DNA of 64,000 nt from Ignelater luminosus. Its lineage: Eukaryota > Arthropoda > Insecta > Coleoptera > Elateridae. The DNA lies in contig VTPC01090589.1 of the NCBI GenBank assembly GCA_011009095.1, positions 126,269-190,268 on the forward strand. Reading direction: 5' to 3'. Positions 39,744 through 53,700 of this stretch are shown here, piece after piece. Both the position numbers and the translations under genes were made by a program. Position 1 is the first letter of the stretch. Every line of letters starts with the position of its first letter. The notes beneath the pieces were generated by a model. The model was not told the origin of the DNA. It made no database searches and was given only the letters and a program-made list of their open reading frames with translations.

Positions 39744-40430
39744 TATCCTGTTAAAGGTTAAATTTTACTGTTAGTGATTTTTTTCTGTAAACTTCCGAAG
39801 AACCAAAAACTTCAATAAGCATTGTGCTACATAGATAAAAATTAGTTGAATTTATTAAATTGAATTAAATACAGAGGTGATAGTTAGTAGTACCTTCCAT
39901 ACGCATGTTTCATTCAAGTAGTATGTGTAATCCATTGCCATTTAAAATGTTTCCTATTCATGTGACTAAATAATAATAAGGGATTAAAATGTTGCTTGTG
40001 AGACTGGAGTCTAATTGTTCGTAACAAATTTTGTTATTATTTTTTTACTGTTTTAACGAATTTCCACAACCCTGCATGTTAAACATACTTCAGATTTAAG
40101 AAGGGAAAGTTGTAAAATGTCCAGGGGGTAGCTTATGATGGCATTTATTGTTCATTGTGCTACTACAGCTGCACTATTAGTTCCAAGAAAATAGGCATGT
40201 CTGGTAAATTTTCGTTCTTGCACTACAACGGTTTAAAAACACCGTAAACTCCTTAACTTTCACTTTTTAAGGCGACAATACAAGAAACACTTTTCTTTTT
40301 CTAACCAGAGACGGCTTCAGTTTTTAATATTTAGGAAAATTGTCAAAATTTTCAACTTTCACGGAGCCACTTCGTTTTTTCATTTTTTGTCTTCTTTTAG
40401 CCTCACTTATCGCCTATTAAAAGGATACCC

Positions 40431-40450
40431 TTTATTTCGGAATCACCCTG
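40431..40450 (-). repeat. Right terminal inverted repeat of the 727 bp element
   Basis: It ends CACCCTG on the plus strand and is followed by TA at 40451-40452. Confidence 0.8.
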
Positions 40451-40452
40451 TA

Positions 40453-43224
40453 TAGTCTGCATATTCTGCGACTATTCTGATATAGTCAAAGAAATTAATA
40501 AGAACAATTTATATATTAAATAGAAATTAACAAATAGACATATCGTTATCATAAAGTTGACAAAACAATTGCAAGAATAACTCATCTAATATTGTACGGA
40601 AGCCATTAAAATTCCCTCAACACGCAGGGTCAGAGATAGCGTTAATGTCGCTCCAGTAAAACTTAAAATTTGCTTTCTTTTCATCCATCAAAAATAAGAA
40701 AGGTTTTAATATCACAATTTTTATTAAAAGCGAATTGAATTAACTCTTCTTTCGGTTTTGGCCGTTAATTAAAGATTTTCTAGATTGTTTAGTTCGTTAA
40801 TAATTCTAGTTCTAGTCCTTTATTTTATCTTATTTCCAATAATTATAAAATTTGAAAATTAATTCTTGTTTAAAATCAAATTACTTAGCTATAATACTTT
40901 GTGAAGTGGAATATCTTTCTGTCCTAGCAAGGCTTTAAAAGCTGACAATAAAATACTGAGCATGTAGCTTACTAGTCGGTAGGTGGTAGCATTGAAGTTG
41001 CGCTCACTAATTTAATTTTGTTTCTGTCATTCTTAATTTAGTAAGTTTTTCAAAATGAATAATGCGAATTCTAAGCAAGAAGTTGCAAAATTGGAAGAAA
41101 ACTCGTTGGAATCTCGTCTTGTGTGCTAGTGACATTAATGATCTCTCTTTTTGATAATCGTAAACTTGTCCATAAGGATTTAGTTCTAGGTAATCAGACA
41201 GCCAATAAAGAATTCTGCCTTATTGTACTAGAAGATGCATTATTCTGAGTTTAGAATATTTGTTTGTTTAGTTTAGCATGCACTCCATATTCAAAAGCTT
41301 GTCGACTTAAAACATTTGGCAGTTTTCGTAATTTGTTTCCGAGTTGTCCCACATTTATAAAAGAGCATCGATACTGATTGATTGGTTTTATGCTCCGAGT
41401 GAAACCATTATAATAATCAAAACTCCATCTTGATGCGACCTTCAGCTTCAGAGATACAAACAAAACTTGAAGAAAAACAACAGACGATTGCCGGTGCCGC
41501 GATCTACCAGTGCCGACATCAAGGTCACATATTCATACTATGGTCCGTTACCAAGATCCAGAAGATATTAAAAATAAGCAAAAAAAGGACCTTGGAGAGC
41601 TTCCAATTGTGTACTCATCTTGACCATTTTGACGTCCGAAGTCAGTACGACCAACTGTTTCTGGAATTCAGAAAATGTTAAGAAAAATCAAAAAAAGTTC
41701 ACCGGTTATTTTCTGGTTTGAAAGCATTTTTCCCATCCATTCAAGTTTCATCTCGGTAGCATTTACCGTTCCTGAGATGAAAAAGTGTTAAGCAGTCATC
41801 TGAAGAAGTGCAATGGATCACGTTATGCATATTCCTTTTACAGCAGGAACTTCTTAGTGTTGATTAATAATAATCTTTACGCACTCTAATCATGTATCGT
41901 AAATTTTATATTGAAAGAATGAATAAATAATCCTAATAATTCCCATAAATCTAGAAGGCTTGACCTCTCTTTGTCTTACAACGTCATTTTCTCTATTTTC
42001 ATCCTTGTTTCACTTCAAGAATTTTATTTCTTTATTTATTGGATGATAAATGTGAAACTCGGCAGTCTTGCATGAAGGCAACTTGCAATATTGGTGCATA
42101 CCGAATGCAAAAGCTACACTACCTACAGAATGACGTTCAAATGTACACATTTTTTCATCATATTCTTGTTCATCCACATAAAACGGTTTGGGATAAAATA
42201 TTGAAACAAATTTTAAAAGGTTTTCCATTTATCTACTTTTGATTTGCAATGGGTAGGATAACGGTGAGTTGCGTCGTCTTCTGTCCAAAAAATTGATTAT
42301 GAAATACCCTGTACATTTGCCACTTTCATTTTTGGATTCTATACGTCAAGATGAATCCCCCGATATGCGACTCAATATCTTAGATCCAGCCGTAACCAAT
42401 GGATAGGGAACACTTGCTGATCGATCTTCAAATTTCTTTCTTCGGATATCAGTAGACTATACCTTCAATTGTTTTAAAACCCTCATCTACTTTCTCCAAT
42501 CTTTTTAGATTTGACAATCAAGTTGGTGGTTTGTGGAGTACAGTCATAAGTAGCTTTTTTTTCGTGACTGGTACTTCAAGGTATAATACGGAAGAAAGAT
42601 AATAAATAAACTAAAATGGTTCAAAGATGTGGTCAAAATTCGATTTTTTAAAATGCATTAAAGTAAAAACAATCAAACATTGTCTAAACTCAGCTCATAC
42701 ATTGAGTCATTAAGTGCCATTCACGACAAAAACAGTCCCATCTTGATAGGACGTTTCGTTCCGGAGATATCTCGAAAAAGAGGCACCTCTCTCTGTATGG
42801 CGGGCTAGGAAAGATTGAACTATACTTACACCAATCTTGTTTAAAGGCTTCTTTCTGACACACACTCAAATCTCGTGGCGATTGAAGGAGGTTTGGTACA
42901 TTTCGCCATTTTCCAAAAATGGATAGAATCAGCAATCGTCTTTAGTTTTTCAGCAGAATATATCTGGACGTGAAGAATGTAAAAGTTTCTTATTTACAAA
43001 TCTGGGTTATCTCTTCTCGTTTTTAAGAAAGCAATTTTTCCAATTGAGTTTTGCTCGTTTATCTGTCTGTGTATTTTAGCGGCGAAACCTGGGAAAACAA
43101 AAATTATGTACATATTCCGAGGTAGAACAAAACCCCTACATCTCCTTTTAATATCTTTCGAAAATCGAGTTGTGTCTCTTGCTAATGGATTCTTATAGTT
43201 GAAAATTTGATGAAGTGCAAACTG
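40453..43224. other. Repeat-textured A+T-rich DNA without a recognisable gene
   Basis: The part from 41.4 to 43.0 kb is less A+T rich than its neighbours and contains an isolated CCCTG-TA terminus at 42307-42313. It also has phrases such as CGGAGATATCTCG that look like old transposon interior. An open frame at 41430-41681 is not assignable. No exon can be defended. Confidence 0.45.
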
Positions 43225-43575
43225 GTAGATGGGTCGGTTTTTTCCTAAAGATAGTGCCCATTACTCCCGGTCCCTCGGTTTTGCGCACGTGGACATAAGA
43301 GACGTTTGCCGTTTTCGCCACCAGTGGATGCCAACGTCTCTAGCGGTGGTTATCAAAATTTTAGGTCACCACTGAACCAGCATGTTCAAATATAGTGAAA
43401 ATACGAACGGTAGTTTCCAACTCCACCGACTCTGGTGGTCGAGCTCTCTTATTACTGAATAACATTAAAGAGTTTGCGACCGAAACCTAATGAAAAGTTA
43501 AACGAAGTTCGTTAGAACTTCCCGAGTTGGTAGAACAGGTCTTGTAGTGCGCTACGTTGAGAGAAGAACCATTGT
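43225..43575. other. G+C-richer island with two CCACC/GGTGG hairpins
   Basis: This is the most conspicuous composition change outside the mariner. Within it CCACC (43318-43322) faces GGTGG (43345-43349), and CCACC (43423-43427) faces GGTGG (43434-43438). No open frame of interest exists. It could be a promoter or first-exon region, an insulator-like site (CCACCAGTGG loosely resembles the CTCF core), or a repeat fragment. Confidence 0.3.
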
Positions 43576-46500
43576 AAAGGTATGGAAACATACATTGTTG
43601 TAAATATTAGGCTGAATTTTTGTTATTTTGTTGACAAATGTTGACGAAAGATGATATTGTTATTCGTGGATGTGCCGAAATATATTAATAAGCTTTATAG
43701 AACGCCTTGAATAGTTAGAAACAATTTTAGAACGTAGAGGTACTTGTTTTGAACAAACTTCCTAAGATAAGTGCACTTTAAAGCAACCTTATCTTTTTTT
43801 ATAATAGAGCCGAACTTGAATGCATCAGGCTCGCTAATGTTATGGTGTTTTGAAAAAATGTTCAGTGTTCAAATGCGTAATTATCTTGATGGTGGTAATA
43901 CGCAAGAGCTAAGTGTGTATCTCGATTTCGAAACGTCAGACTATTGCGGACTTCAATCATATCTCGATTGCAAAATTTTCCAAGGCAGGCAACAAATATT
44001 TTAAATTAATTTCAGATATAGAATTCGATAACTTGAGCAACATTTGCTTATATCAATTCTAATACAATTTCGTCCGCTTAAGATAAAATAACAGTAACTG
44101 ATTGTTTTGTCATTGATATTGAAAGTGCAACTCTTTTTCAGCCTGTTTGGTCAGATTTCTGTATTCTAAGACTCGATTAACGACAGCGCAGTTAAGGACT
44201 CCATGAAAAGATTCAAGGCACTGAAGCATCTTTGAGCTTGTTATAGATACCAGAAATATCACGAGCTTGCGACAAATAGCAAAAAGATCTTTTTTGCTGT
44301 TGATGCAGGAGCTTTGTCCTTCATCTTCATATTGAAGACCATGACAGATGAAAGGGAAACATTATTGGGTAAATATAGAATATAACCGAAATATCTGAGC
44401 GAAAACGAGTCTTTGTGGCTTTTGAAATTGTAGACATTGGTTATGAGGTTTAGTCCCATATAAATGAATCATGGATAACTCAGCTCCACATGAGATTTGT
44501 ACTTTTAACAGAGTGATCCAACAATCATAAAAAAAGCGCCAATTAAAATAGTGCCGTGCAAATAGTCTTTAAGCTTTTCTGAATCTTATTTGGGTTTGAA
44601 ATGTTTTATCACAGTTTTATTTGCACCATAGATGAACAAAGAACCAAAAAGTGAATACCTAATTTCAAGTTAATTTTTATTGGCACATAAAAACTCTAAA
44701 GCTGTGATCTTTATACTGTCGTTTACGGCCGACGCGACGGCGCACGGCAATACAGTGTAGTCACAACAATGGACTTAATAAAATCGACTCTGACTTGCAT
44801 ATTGTAACTTATTAGAAACCAATTCTGTATTAAAAATGCTATTGCTCAAAGACCAGAAGAGTCTTACTTTCACATCTTATATCCTCAGTTACTTTCACTC
44901 CATAACTTCGTAGATTCTTTTTCTGACACTAATGTTATTAATTTGTTCAAATCAACCATTTCAAGTCAATTTATGCACTTGTAACTATAGGTTTCATATT
45001 TCATATTTGCACTGTCAAACTCGTTTGATATCGTCCAGTGAACGGAGTAATTTGTTCGTGTATGGCATGTGACACGACGCTTTTATGACCACTTATATTG
45101 ATTAATACGATCTTGTTTTTACAGCAGTACAGAATATATTGACGTATACAGAGTCACTTTGATTGCAGCCTATGTAAGAAACCAAAGAGAAAACGCTGAA
45201 GGTAGTTGCTGCAAAATGTACATCAGCGGACTTTTGGTTTTGGGAAGATGTTGATAACGGAAAAAACTACACGTATGTATGTCTTATAGAATCTAATCCT
45301 TCAATATCAAAACAACAGTCGGGCAAGTTCCCAAAAACAAATTTGAAGACAATGACGCTGTCTGCATATTCAAACATATTTGGGAATCAAAAATCAAAAT
45401 CAAAAAAAGTTTACGGTTTTGTCACATCGTATCGCGTCAAAAAAGGAAAAAAGCAGCTGCGTAGGGTTTGTAACTTTTAATGCAGTTTTCAAATGTTGTT
45501 AGTCTTGGCAGTTCTAGAGCTTTTTAAACATGTTGGATTCCAAAGGGTATACAAAGATGAAGAGAGAAATACAGTCAGACTGACTTACTTTCAATACCCA
45601 TGATCTATCTCTACAAGATTCTTGACAGGTGGCCCAGATAAATTACAAGAAAAGAGGTAGCCAAAATGATTCATTGGAATATATGAAAAAGGTCAAAAAT
45701 TAATGAAGCGGATGAACCAAAAACCAAATCAAAGTGTGTTGAATTACTTTATTTTGCAGGTAAAGTTTCAAAATCCAAGTCTATCCTTGGAATATATAAA
45801 AATCTACTTTTGTAGCACATAAAAGGGTGTCCAGTAACATGCTGATTTGTCTGATAATCATAAATAAACTTAAACTATGCAATAATAAAGAAAGTCGTTC
45901 TAGGATACAAATCTGAAACTTGTATACTTCATTCTTTTCAGTTTGAAATGCTTCAGTGGGAATTCCGAGCGATGGTCGCAATGAAGAATCTGGGCAATGA
46001 ATAGTTGAGCAATTCAATTATTTTATTCCATAGTCAACTATGTGTGCATTTTCCATACGGGCTTTTTATAATTATCAATGTTAATTAATGAGAAAACTAG
46101 CACAAAACTTACTTCCCTAAGTTAGATATAATAACTGTCTAGATGAACAATCAAAGACAAAAACCTTCAAAGCATTTCAAGCACGAGATAGCTAGTCTTT
46201 TATACATTACACTGATGAATTACGAGGGAATCAAACCTTTTCTTTGTTTTATGCCCATTTGACATGTGTACCAGTTATTGATTTGTTTATTTTTATTCAT
46301 AGAGACAAAAATATTTTAAAAATGAATTTTATATTAAAAAGCAAACACATAAAGAATTTAAAACAATGCACACACAGAAAAAAAATGCAAATAAAGGGTT
46401 GTACTTTGAAATTCCGCTATCACTCTTTAGTTCAAATAGAAATTTCAGTGCCAAGTGGTGTTCAATTCAATTTTTGCTGATTACTACCACGGTCGAGCGA

Positions 46501-48589
46501 CAACAATTGACCTGTTTTCGAAAAGAATAAAGAATGGCTAGGGGATTTTTTAGTAAGGCACGATCATTCTTTATATGTCGTTGCTAAGCCTTTCTCTCTA
46601 ACAGAACTTCCAACGTTTTCGTCAAAACTGCAGAAACTCGACATAACAAACGATAAAATCCCGTAAAAAATCCTCTTAAGGTAAATATGTAACGTTAAAA
46701 ATCCACCTTCGTCTATATTTTTCGGTTTTAATGTCACAACAAGGCTTTAAATTTTCCACACGCTAAATTCCGTGAAGAAAATATCGTTTGAAACAAAAAG
46801 CTTTCTCTATTGTTTTAGCTTCGTGTATATCACGCCGCTCTTTAAAATTAATTAAACATGGGATAACATATGTAGCAGGATATTAATTCTGAACAATTTT
46901 CCACTAAAAAACAAGAAAATCTGAACCGGTTAGAGATTAAATACAAATTAAAGATATTGCTTTTTAATAAACTTCAGCGTCATTGAACAATTATGTGATG
47001 TATTTCTGAAACAACCTTGGTTTACTGAAGTCTATAAATGGACTATTGAACGTGTACAATTAAATGCTCATGTACCAAATACAACTAGATCAACTCGTAT
47101 ATAAATAACATCGCGTGTAAAACATCCTAAGAGTAAATTCGGTCAGTAAGTTAAGGTTATGTATTGTATCGGTTTCCGATTAAAATCTTCTCTTGCATTT
47201 GCATTGCATTGCAAGAATTTTCTACACAGACATTTTTTAGACGCCAATCAATCAAAATTGCAAGATTCACTGCATATTCAAAGCCATGCATAAAAATGTT
47301 TTTGTCTTGATTTATTTCTACATTCCTGATTTTATCAAATTATCTAAGGAATTTCTGGTATTAGTAAAGGCAAAGGTAAGGAAAATTGAATTTCGATAAA
47401 TATTATTTTTTGTGGAGAAACTTTTCAGGAAAAAACATCTAACAAGCATTTCCCGAGCTTTGCTTTCTATATAAAAGACGACTTCCATCAATAAAAGACA
47501 TCTCTCATTATTTCATTCAAAATATGTTTCAATACTGAAAAAGAAAGTATTTTTCTGCTGAAAATGTCACATATAATGAGGAAGGACGATATGAAACAGA
47601 CAACAAGGACACGGAATTTTCTTTAATGAATAGAAGCTACAAATAATTTTAAAGAAAGCCATAAGAAAATGTTTTATTCCGTTATAAAAAATAATTATTC
47701 TAAACTTATTACATTTAAGATAAAAGAGATAAAATAAAAATTTAATGATTTTCAAAATTGTAGATTCTACCTCAAAACATAAAATGAGATAATATTGTTC
47801 ACCTATTCTGTCTAATCCCATTTCGTCTAATTTCAGTTCACTTAATGTACCATATGTTCTAATAATGTACTCTCTTTAATTTCAAGGTTAATTGCCCTTA
47901 AACATTTTTTACCGTCCAAAACGAGATTGGAACCGAACAAAAAAGATTCAACTAAACGCCGAATTCTCTTTCGGGTTTCTAACCAATTTCACGTAGGTAA
48001 TACAGTAGTATTTGAAAATACCAAATATTTTGACAAAAGAAATTTTGTTTGAGAAAGTACAAATCAAATGATGAATTTCGAAATTGTCACAATTTACATG
48101 CATCAAATTTTCTTAAATCAATCAATAGATTGATGCAGGACTAAAATTGTTCTAGAAGATGTAAAATGTATTAAACCACCCAAAGGATAATTCGTCAATC
48201 AAAACCTTACAAGGTTGTTCCAGTCTACACGATTCTACAGCTACAAATCTGAATTCAGATATAAGCTAGACGTTCTTAAATGTTTTCTGATACTAAATTA
48301 GCGTTATATCATTTAAGTGAGCAGATTCTAGGCCTGACCTCTATATTTTTTCTGTGTTGGAAAGATGGCATCGGAAGGCAATAGAACTGATGTCAAGTTT
48401 GGACTTTGCATGAGTACAGAGGAACTATAACCAACTCACATTGAATACTACTAACAATGAAACCAAAACAAAGCTAAAAAACATTTAATGTACACGAGCA
48501 GTACTAGAATCATCTAAGCTAGTCCAAATGTTAAATAAAGTAGATCTTAGGATTATGTGAAACTAGATTACCAGAGAAAGGAGGAATAA
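43576..48589. other. A+T-rich DNA without a recognisable gene
   Basis: No conserved motif is found. A frame around 45.27-45.48 kb is open for about 70 codons and lysine-rich but lacks a start and any recognised domain. Minus-strand frames at 44259-44459 and 45781-46017 are also unassigned. Confidence 0.45.
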
Positions 48590-50745
48590 AAAATAAAAAT
48601 AAAAGTTTGCTGTTCTACTCGAGAAAAAAAATGAAGACGGAATGGGAGAAGTGGTCATAATGCTGAATAATGAAGCGAGAAAACGTTCTCGGTATTATGT
48701 AGCAGATAGTGATCGAAACGAAATCTTCCATCAACAGCTAACAGAAGCGCTACGTACAGTCAATAATAATGAAGAAAGGCAGACAAAGCTGTCTCCAAAA
48801 TTACCTGGCAGTAAGAGGAACGTTATTTACGCAAAAAGTAACATGGAAAAGGGTGCCTGCTGAATATCCAAATAATCTGCAAATGTAAGGAGAAACCATC
48901 ATATACTAATATGCGAAATAAAGATGAAAATACCAGGAAAATAAAAAGACAAGTATTGGGTAGAAACAGATTTAATGTACAAAAACAAAAAAAAAAAAAG
49001 AAATTGAAAGGAAGTGAAGAATCCGTTTAGAACAAATAAGAAGGGATATAGAGCAAAATGAGAGGGACATAGAAAGATTCAAAAATATTAAAAGAACAAT
49101 TCGCAAAGTCCTGAGCTATAATGCAGAGAAAAATAGAAAAAAATAGATAAGCAAAGACACATGGAAGAAAAAAAATAAAAGCTGAACTGAATGAAATAAG
49201 AAGAGAGTACAAATAACTAAGCAGGCAAGGAATGACAAAAAGACGTGTACTAACAATACGGGCCAAAAAGCAGAAAAAGAAACAGCAACAAATAAAGCAA
49301 AAAAACTATATAAAATCACTAAGCAAACAACAGCTACAATAATAAAAAACCATCATGTAATAGACTAACGACGACAGAAAAACAAGTAGAACGCTGTCAA
49401 AAACATTATAAATAACAGTTGGTAGATGTTAAAAATATAGGAATACACACACAAAATGAAAAAGAACAGAGAAAATATCAAGACGAATTAGGAATTAACA
49501 CAGAAAAACCAAGAAGGAATGAACTTAAAGAGGAGAACTATGAAAAGCTAACATAGATAATGCAATAGAAATACTGCTACCATTCCTAAAAGATATATGA
49601 GAAAAGGAATATGTACTAAGAGAAAAAAGTAATAATAAAACTACCTAAAAAAACTCACATAAAAGATTATTGAAACTGAAACAAATAAATAAAATAGACA
49701 GAAATAGACAAAAAAAAACAAGACAAGAGAAAGCAAGATCTTAGAAAGAAAAAATCATGTTAGCACAAATAAAAACAAGAATTATAATAGAAAAAACAAT
49801 AGAAATGAAAAAAACACTGATACTGGTTTTCATAGACTTTAAATAACGTTTGACAGTACAAATCACAAAGCACTATGGAAACTCCTAAGACAGAGGAATA
49901 CCACAAAAAGTGATACAGTTAATTAAAACGAAGTACGATAAGGCAACATACCAAATACTCCATAAAGGTTACTTAACGGACAACAGAGAAAATAAAAACA
50001 AAGATGGATACTGTTGCCCTTACTGTTCAACATATCCCTGGACTGCATACTAAGTCAATAGGAAAAAGCAATAGAAAACATGGAAAAACCTATACAGAAC
50101 AAAAAGCTAGCAGACCTTTCAGATGCAAATAACATCTGTTTAATGTCATACACAGTAACTGTAACGGACATGCAAAAGATGGCATAAAAACTGAAAAATG
50201 AAAGGGCAAAAGTAAACTTTATAATAAACGCGAAAAATCGGTAGGAATGAAAATAGGCACACAACGAAACCAAAAGAAACTGTACATAAGGAGACAAGAA
50301 ATAAAACAAGTGGAAAGCACAGTGGGGATATTGAAAACTAAAAAATATCTGGGTATCATTATTGCAGATTAGCCAAAACTCAAAAAAAAATATTTAATAG
50401 CAATGTCAAGTCGGTGCCAAACATGGTCCATCTCTGAAAAAACTTACAAAGCTTTATAAAGAAAGTATCCTTAAGGTCTTTTGGTCAAATATCATCAAAA
50501 ATAAAAACCTAACCTTAAAAGCCAGTAGAAGACAAAATTAAAGAACAAACACGGAATTGAAGACGATGAAATTACAAAGCATGTACTGAAAGGACCATAG
50601 AGGGACATAGGAATAGAGAAAGACAACAGATCAGCTGGAGAAAAGAAATCAGAAACAACAAAAAATGCTGGAAAAAACTGACAAAGATGACTAAGAACAA
50701 GACAAAATGGAAAAGCTCCACAACGGCGTGCCAAATTGTAATTAC
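48590..50745 (+). pseudogene. Decayed non-LTR retrotransposon (LINE) reverse transcriptase
   Basis: The plus strand is strikingly A-rich and contains a broken reverse-transcriptase domain. In order: IIIEKTIEMKKTLILVFIDFK ending at 49843; FDSTNHKALW after a one-base frame change (FDS at 49849-49857); GIPQKVIQLIKTKYDKATY (49895 onward); LLPLLFNISLDCIL (50011-50052); and DANNICLMS at 50122-50148, where the family has (F/Y)ADD. Further on, IKQVESTVGILKTKKYLGII (about 50305-50364) matches the segment that usually reads F.YLG. A C-terminal region KEIRNNKKCWKKLTK lies near 50640-50690. The upstream part (48642-48860) has an open 73-codon frame of unknown role. Several stops and the loss of both catalytic Asp residues make it dead. 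The clade is uncertain; RTE- or CR1-like is possible. Both ends are approximate. Confidence 0.75.
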
Positions 50746-53700
50746 CATTGTGTGAACGAGCTAACTGTTTGATCTAACAACCGATTTATTGATCTGAACA
50801 TTGACAACACAAATAATTAACGGATTGCTTCTGACTGTTGTTAAATAATTATTTAGTCCATTGAGAAAAGTAGGGCTGAGCCGATATACTTAGTATGGGA
50901 AATGGGCCGATCCTCACAAATTTCTGATACCTGTCGATACCTAAATAAAGCATCTGAAATCCAGATTATTATTGTTGTTAATCAATGCGCGCAGAATTCA
51001 AAAAGAATTTCGTCGTTTGCACTCAGGTTTACTGGCTTGATTAGTGTAGTAACTTTGAAACAAATTCAAATGAAGGGTAGCAGTAATAAAGTCGAACACG
51101 AACGACCAACGTCATCTTTAGACATCCTGAAACTGAATTTGTTGAAAGTTTCAATTTAATCAAAGACAAATGTCTAAATTTTGGCATTTGTAATGACAAA
51201 TTTTCTTGTACTTAGGTCACCAAAAGCCTTTTGCTAAATAAGCATGGAATTACACTTAAATGAGCCCAGTGAACTCCTGGAAGGTGATATACGGACGTAG
51301 TGAAAACTTCGCAATCTTAAAACAATAGCGACCACTTCTTTATCCATACCAGCTGTGTTTTCTGAACTTAATTTTTAAAGCCGGCTATGGTGAGGCCAAC
51401 ATGTATAGCAACTTATTTTCCTTAAAAAACTTCATTTACTGAAATCTGGTTTTTAATATGGATTCTAGAGAAATTAAAGATTGTTTAGTTGCTACTTCTT
51501 TTATCTGAATTTCAGATACAGTATCAGTATTAGAAGTATCGGTATCTGAAAATGACGTCGTCTAACCCTAAATTGCCCTCTTTGTTTCTTTTAATGGATT
51601 GTAAGTGAAATATAATATCCTTGGTGACAAATCCAGCAAAATTAGACAGCTGAGTTTTGTGTTGACTTAAGAGCAAAAGTCCTGGTTGTTTTCATGGGAT
51701 TCACACACGCCCAAATTAAACACTAAAGTACCTTTCGGTAAGAGTATTCAGAAATATTCTTTATGGTCAAAACTATTTGGCCTATCCTTGAACTCCTCGA
51801 CGGTAAGGCAACATCGGCGACTAGTTTTCATTGATACAGACAAAATTATCCAATTTTAGATGTTTGGACTAAATTCTAGTTTGGTCATCCTACATATTTT
51901 GCAGTAATAGTTTGAACCTATTGGAAAAATAGTTCGTTGTTTCTATAAAGACTAGTGAAGTGTAAGTTCTTCCATCTTTAACTCGATCGAATCAACTGGT
52001 TGAATTATGGGCAACACCTAAGAAATGTAACTCAAACAAAGCATAGAAATGATCTTTTGAATTGTTTTTTGACAATTTCATAACAGGAAATAAAGTAATA
52101 ATTCTGTATCGAAACATGGCACAATCTAATTTAACGCCTATGGGAAAATATAAACCTGACGATGGTTTCGGAAAATCGAAACGTCATCTAAGAAGGTTTA
52201 ACCAAAAAATTAAAATCGAAATACTGATTTTTGGGATTATTTCTAAAACAGTCAGGTCGAATTCCTTTTAAATTATCATTGAGTATTAAAATATGCAACT
52301 TGACCCAAATTTAATAGTCCTTGTAGTTAAGCCTCGAATTTGAATAATCCTGTATGCCAACTATTTTAAAATAATAATAAATATAGCATCGGATTTAAGA
52401 ACATAACCTTATTTATACCATCACACACAGATGTTTTAAATTTGTTTTGGTGTTTATCAAATCTGTTGAGTAATTAACATTCTACGGAAGCAAATATTTT
52501 ACACAGTAAATCACGTAATTATATAAAAAAAGCAAGAGCAGTTTATCGTTATAAACAAGAAACGCAATAAGAAATGGCAGTGATTTGCAAAAACTTCTTG
52601 ACCGCGTGTTTTCAAAGTGCATTATAATGTAATGGAACGACGATGATATAGCAAAAATAAGTATTTTGCAAGTAAACATTTTAATGCAACGTAAAGAAGG
52701 GTAAGCTAGGAATTTCGATATGGATTTTAATAAAGAACTTTAACAAATTCTCTTCACTTCGAAATGAAATTATTTCCATTCTCCTACCCACCATGGGTAA
52801 CGTCAACAACATTTGGAATAGTTAATTAAGAAATTATGCGCCATGGAACGAAAAAGGAAGCAATTTAATTCGTTCTATTTGCAATGTTATACTAACTTTC
52901 GCAGAATTCCCTATTCCCATTTCAAGTAAATAGAATTTTCCTGGAGAACTCTTGTCGCAATTGCAATTCATAGTTTCCTTTTTATTATTTACAGACAACC
53001 CAATAGTGCTAGAGCACTTTTTCGAGTAAACGTCTACATAGATTGAATTATACGTTTTTATTAGGGTGCTTTCTCTGCGGCTTTTAGATATTGTAGGAAA
53101 CTCGGGTCAGACAGTCAGTTGCTCTTTAATAATAAAACAGGATTGACCAACATAAACTGATATTTATTATTTTCTATGACGTGAACTACAACAAAAACAA
53201 AAGTTATTTTTTGCTAAAATAATGATCAAAACTGTATAGTACTAGTCAAACATTTATGAGATAGGTAATTGTTTTAGGTTTTGTTTTGTCTTTCATATAC
53301 GGGAAGTATTACAATGCAAAAACAGAAAGCTACAAGTTAGAATAATAAATCAACCTTAGTTTCCCTTCTGCCGTTAATTCTAATTATTCTCATCCTAAAA
53401 CTAAATTAAAATCGAAACGTAGAAACAAATGAAAAAATGTCAATAAATCTTAGTCCCACAGGCGTTACCATTTCCAGAAATCTCGAGTCATAGAAACATA
53501 CTCCTGTGTACGTGACCAGAGCTCGGACGATTACAGATGGCATTTTTTATTTTCAAGATCGTTCTCTATGGGAATCGAAAGCTGCCGTGAACATTATACA
53601 GTTGACGTCTGGTCTATTATTACAGATAATTTTTACTAACTTCTTACAATGAAACTTTCAAAAGAAATAAAAATCTGTTCACCGAAAAGTGAATGAATAA

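Larger units (their letters stand above)
39724..40450. mobile_element. 727 bp non-autonomous element with CAGGGTGATTC ends
   Basis: The left end begins CAGGGTGATTCTGAAATAAA. The right end is the inverted form with one mismatch in the first 20 bases (CAGGGTGATTCCGAAATAAA); similarity continues through TATCCT after a three-base gap. TA flanks both sides (39722-39723 and 40451-40452). No open frame of note lies inside, so it is non-autonomous. The TA duplication and CAGGG ends suggest Tc1/mariner-type mobilisation, but the driving transposase family cannot be named from this copy. The ends have diverged little, so it is younger than most relics here, though older than the mariner. Confidence 0.8.

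Noticed and set aside
41041..41130. Short start-like frame MNNANSKQEVAKLEENS
   Set aside because: It is only 24 codons and unsupported by a donor site or family resemblance.
49027..50734. Several hydrophobic minus-strand frames resembling membrane proteins
   Set aside because: They are complements of the A-rich LINE; poly-A-rich sense sequence reads as Phe/Leu/Ser on the other strand.
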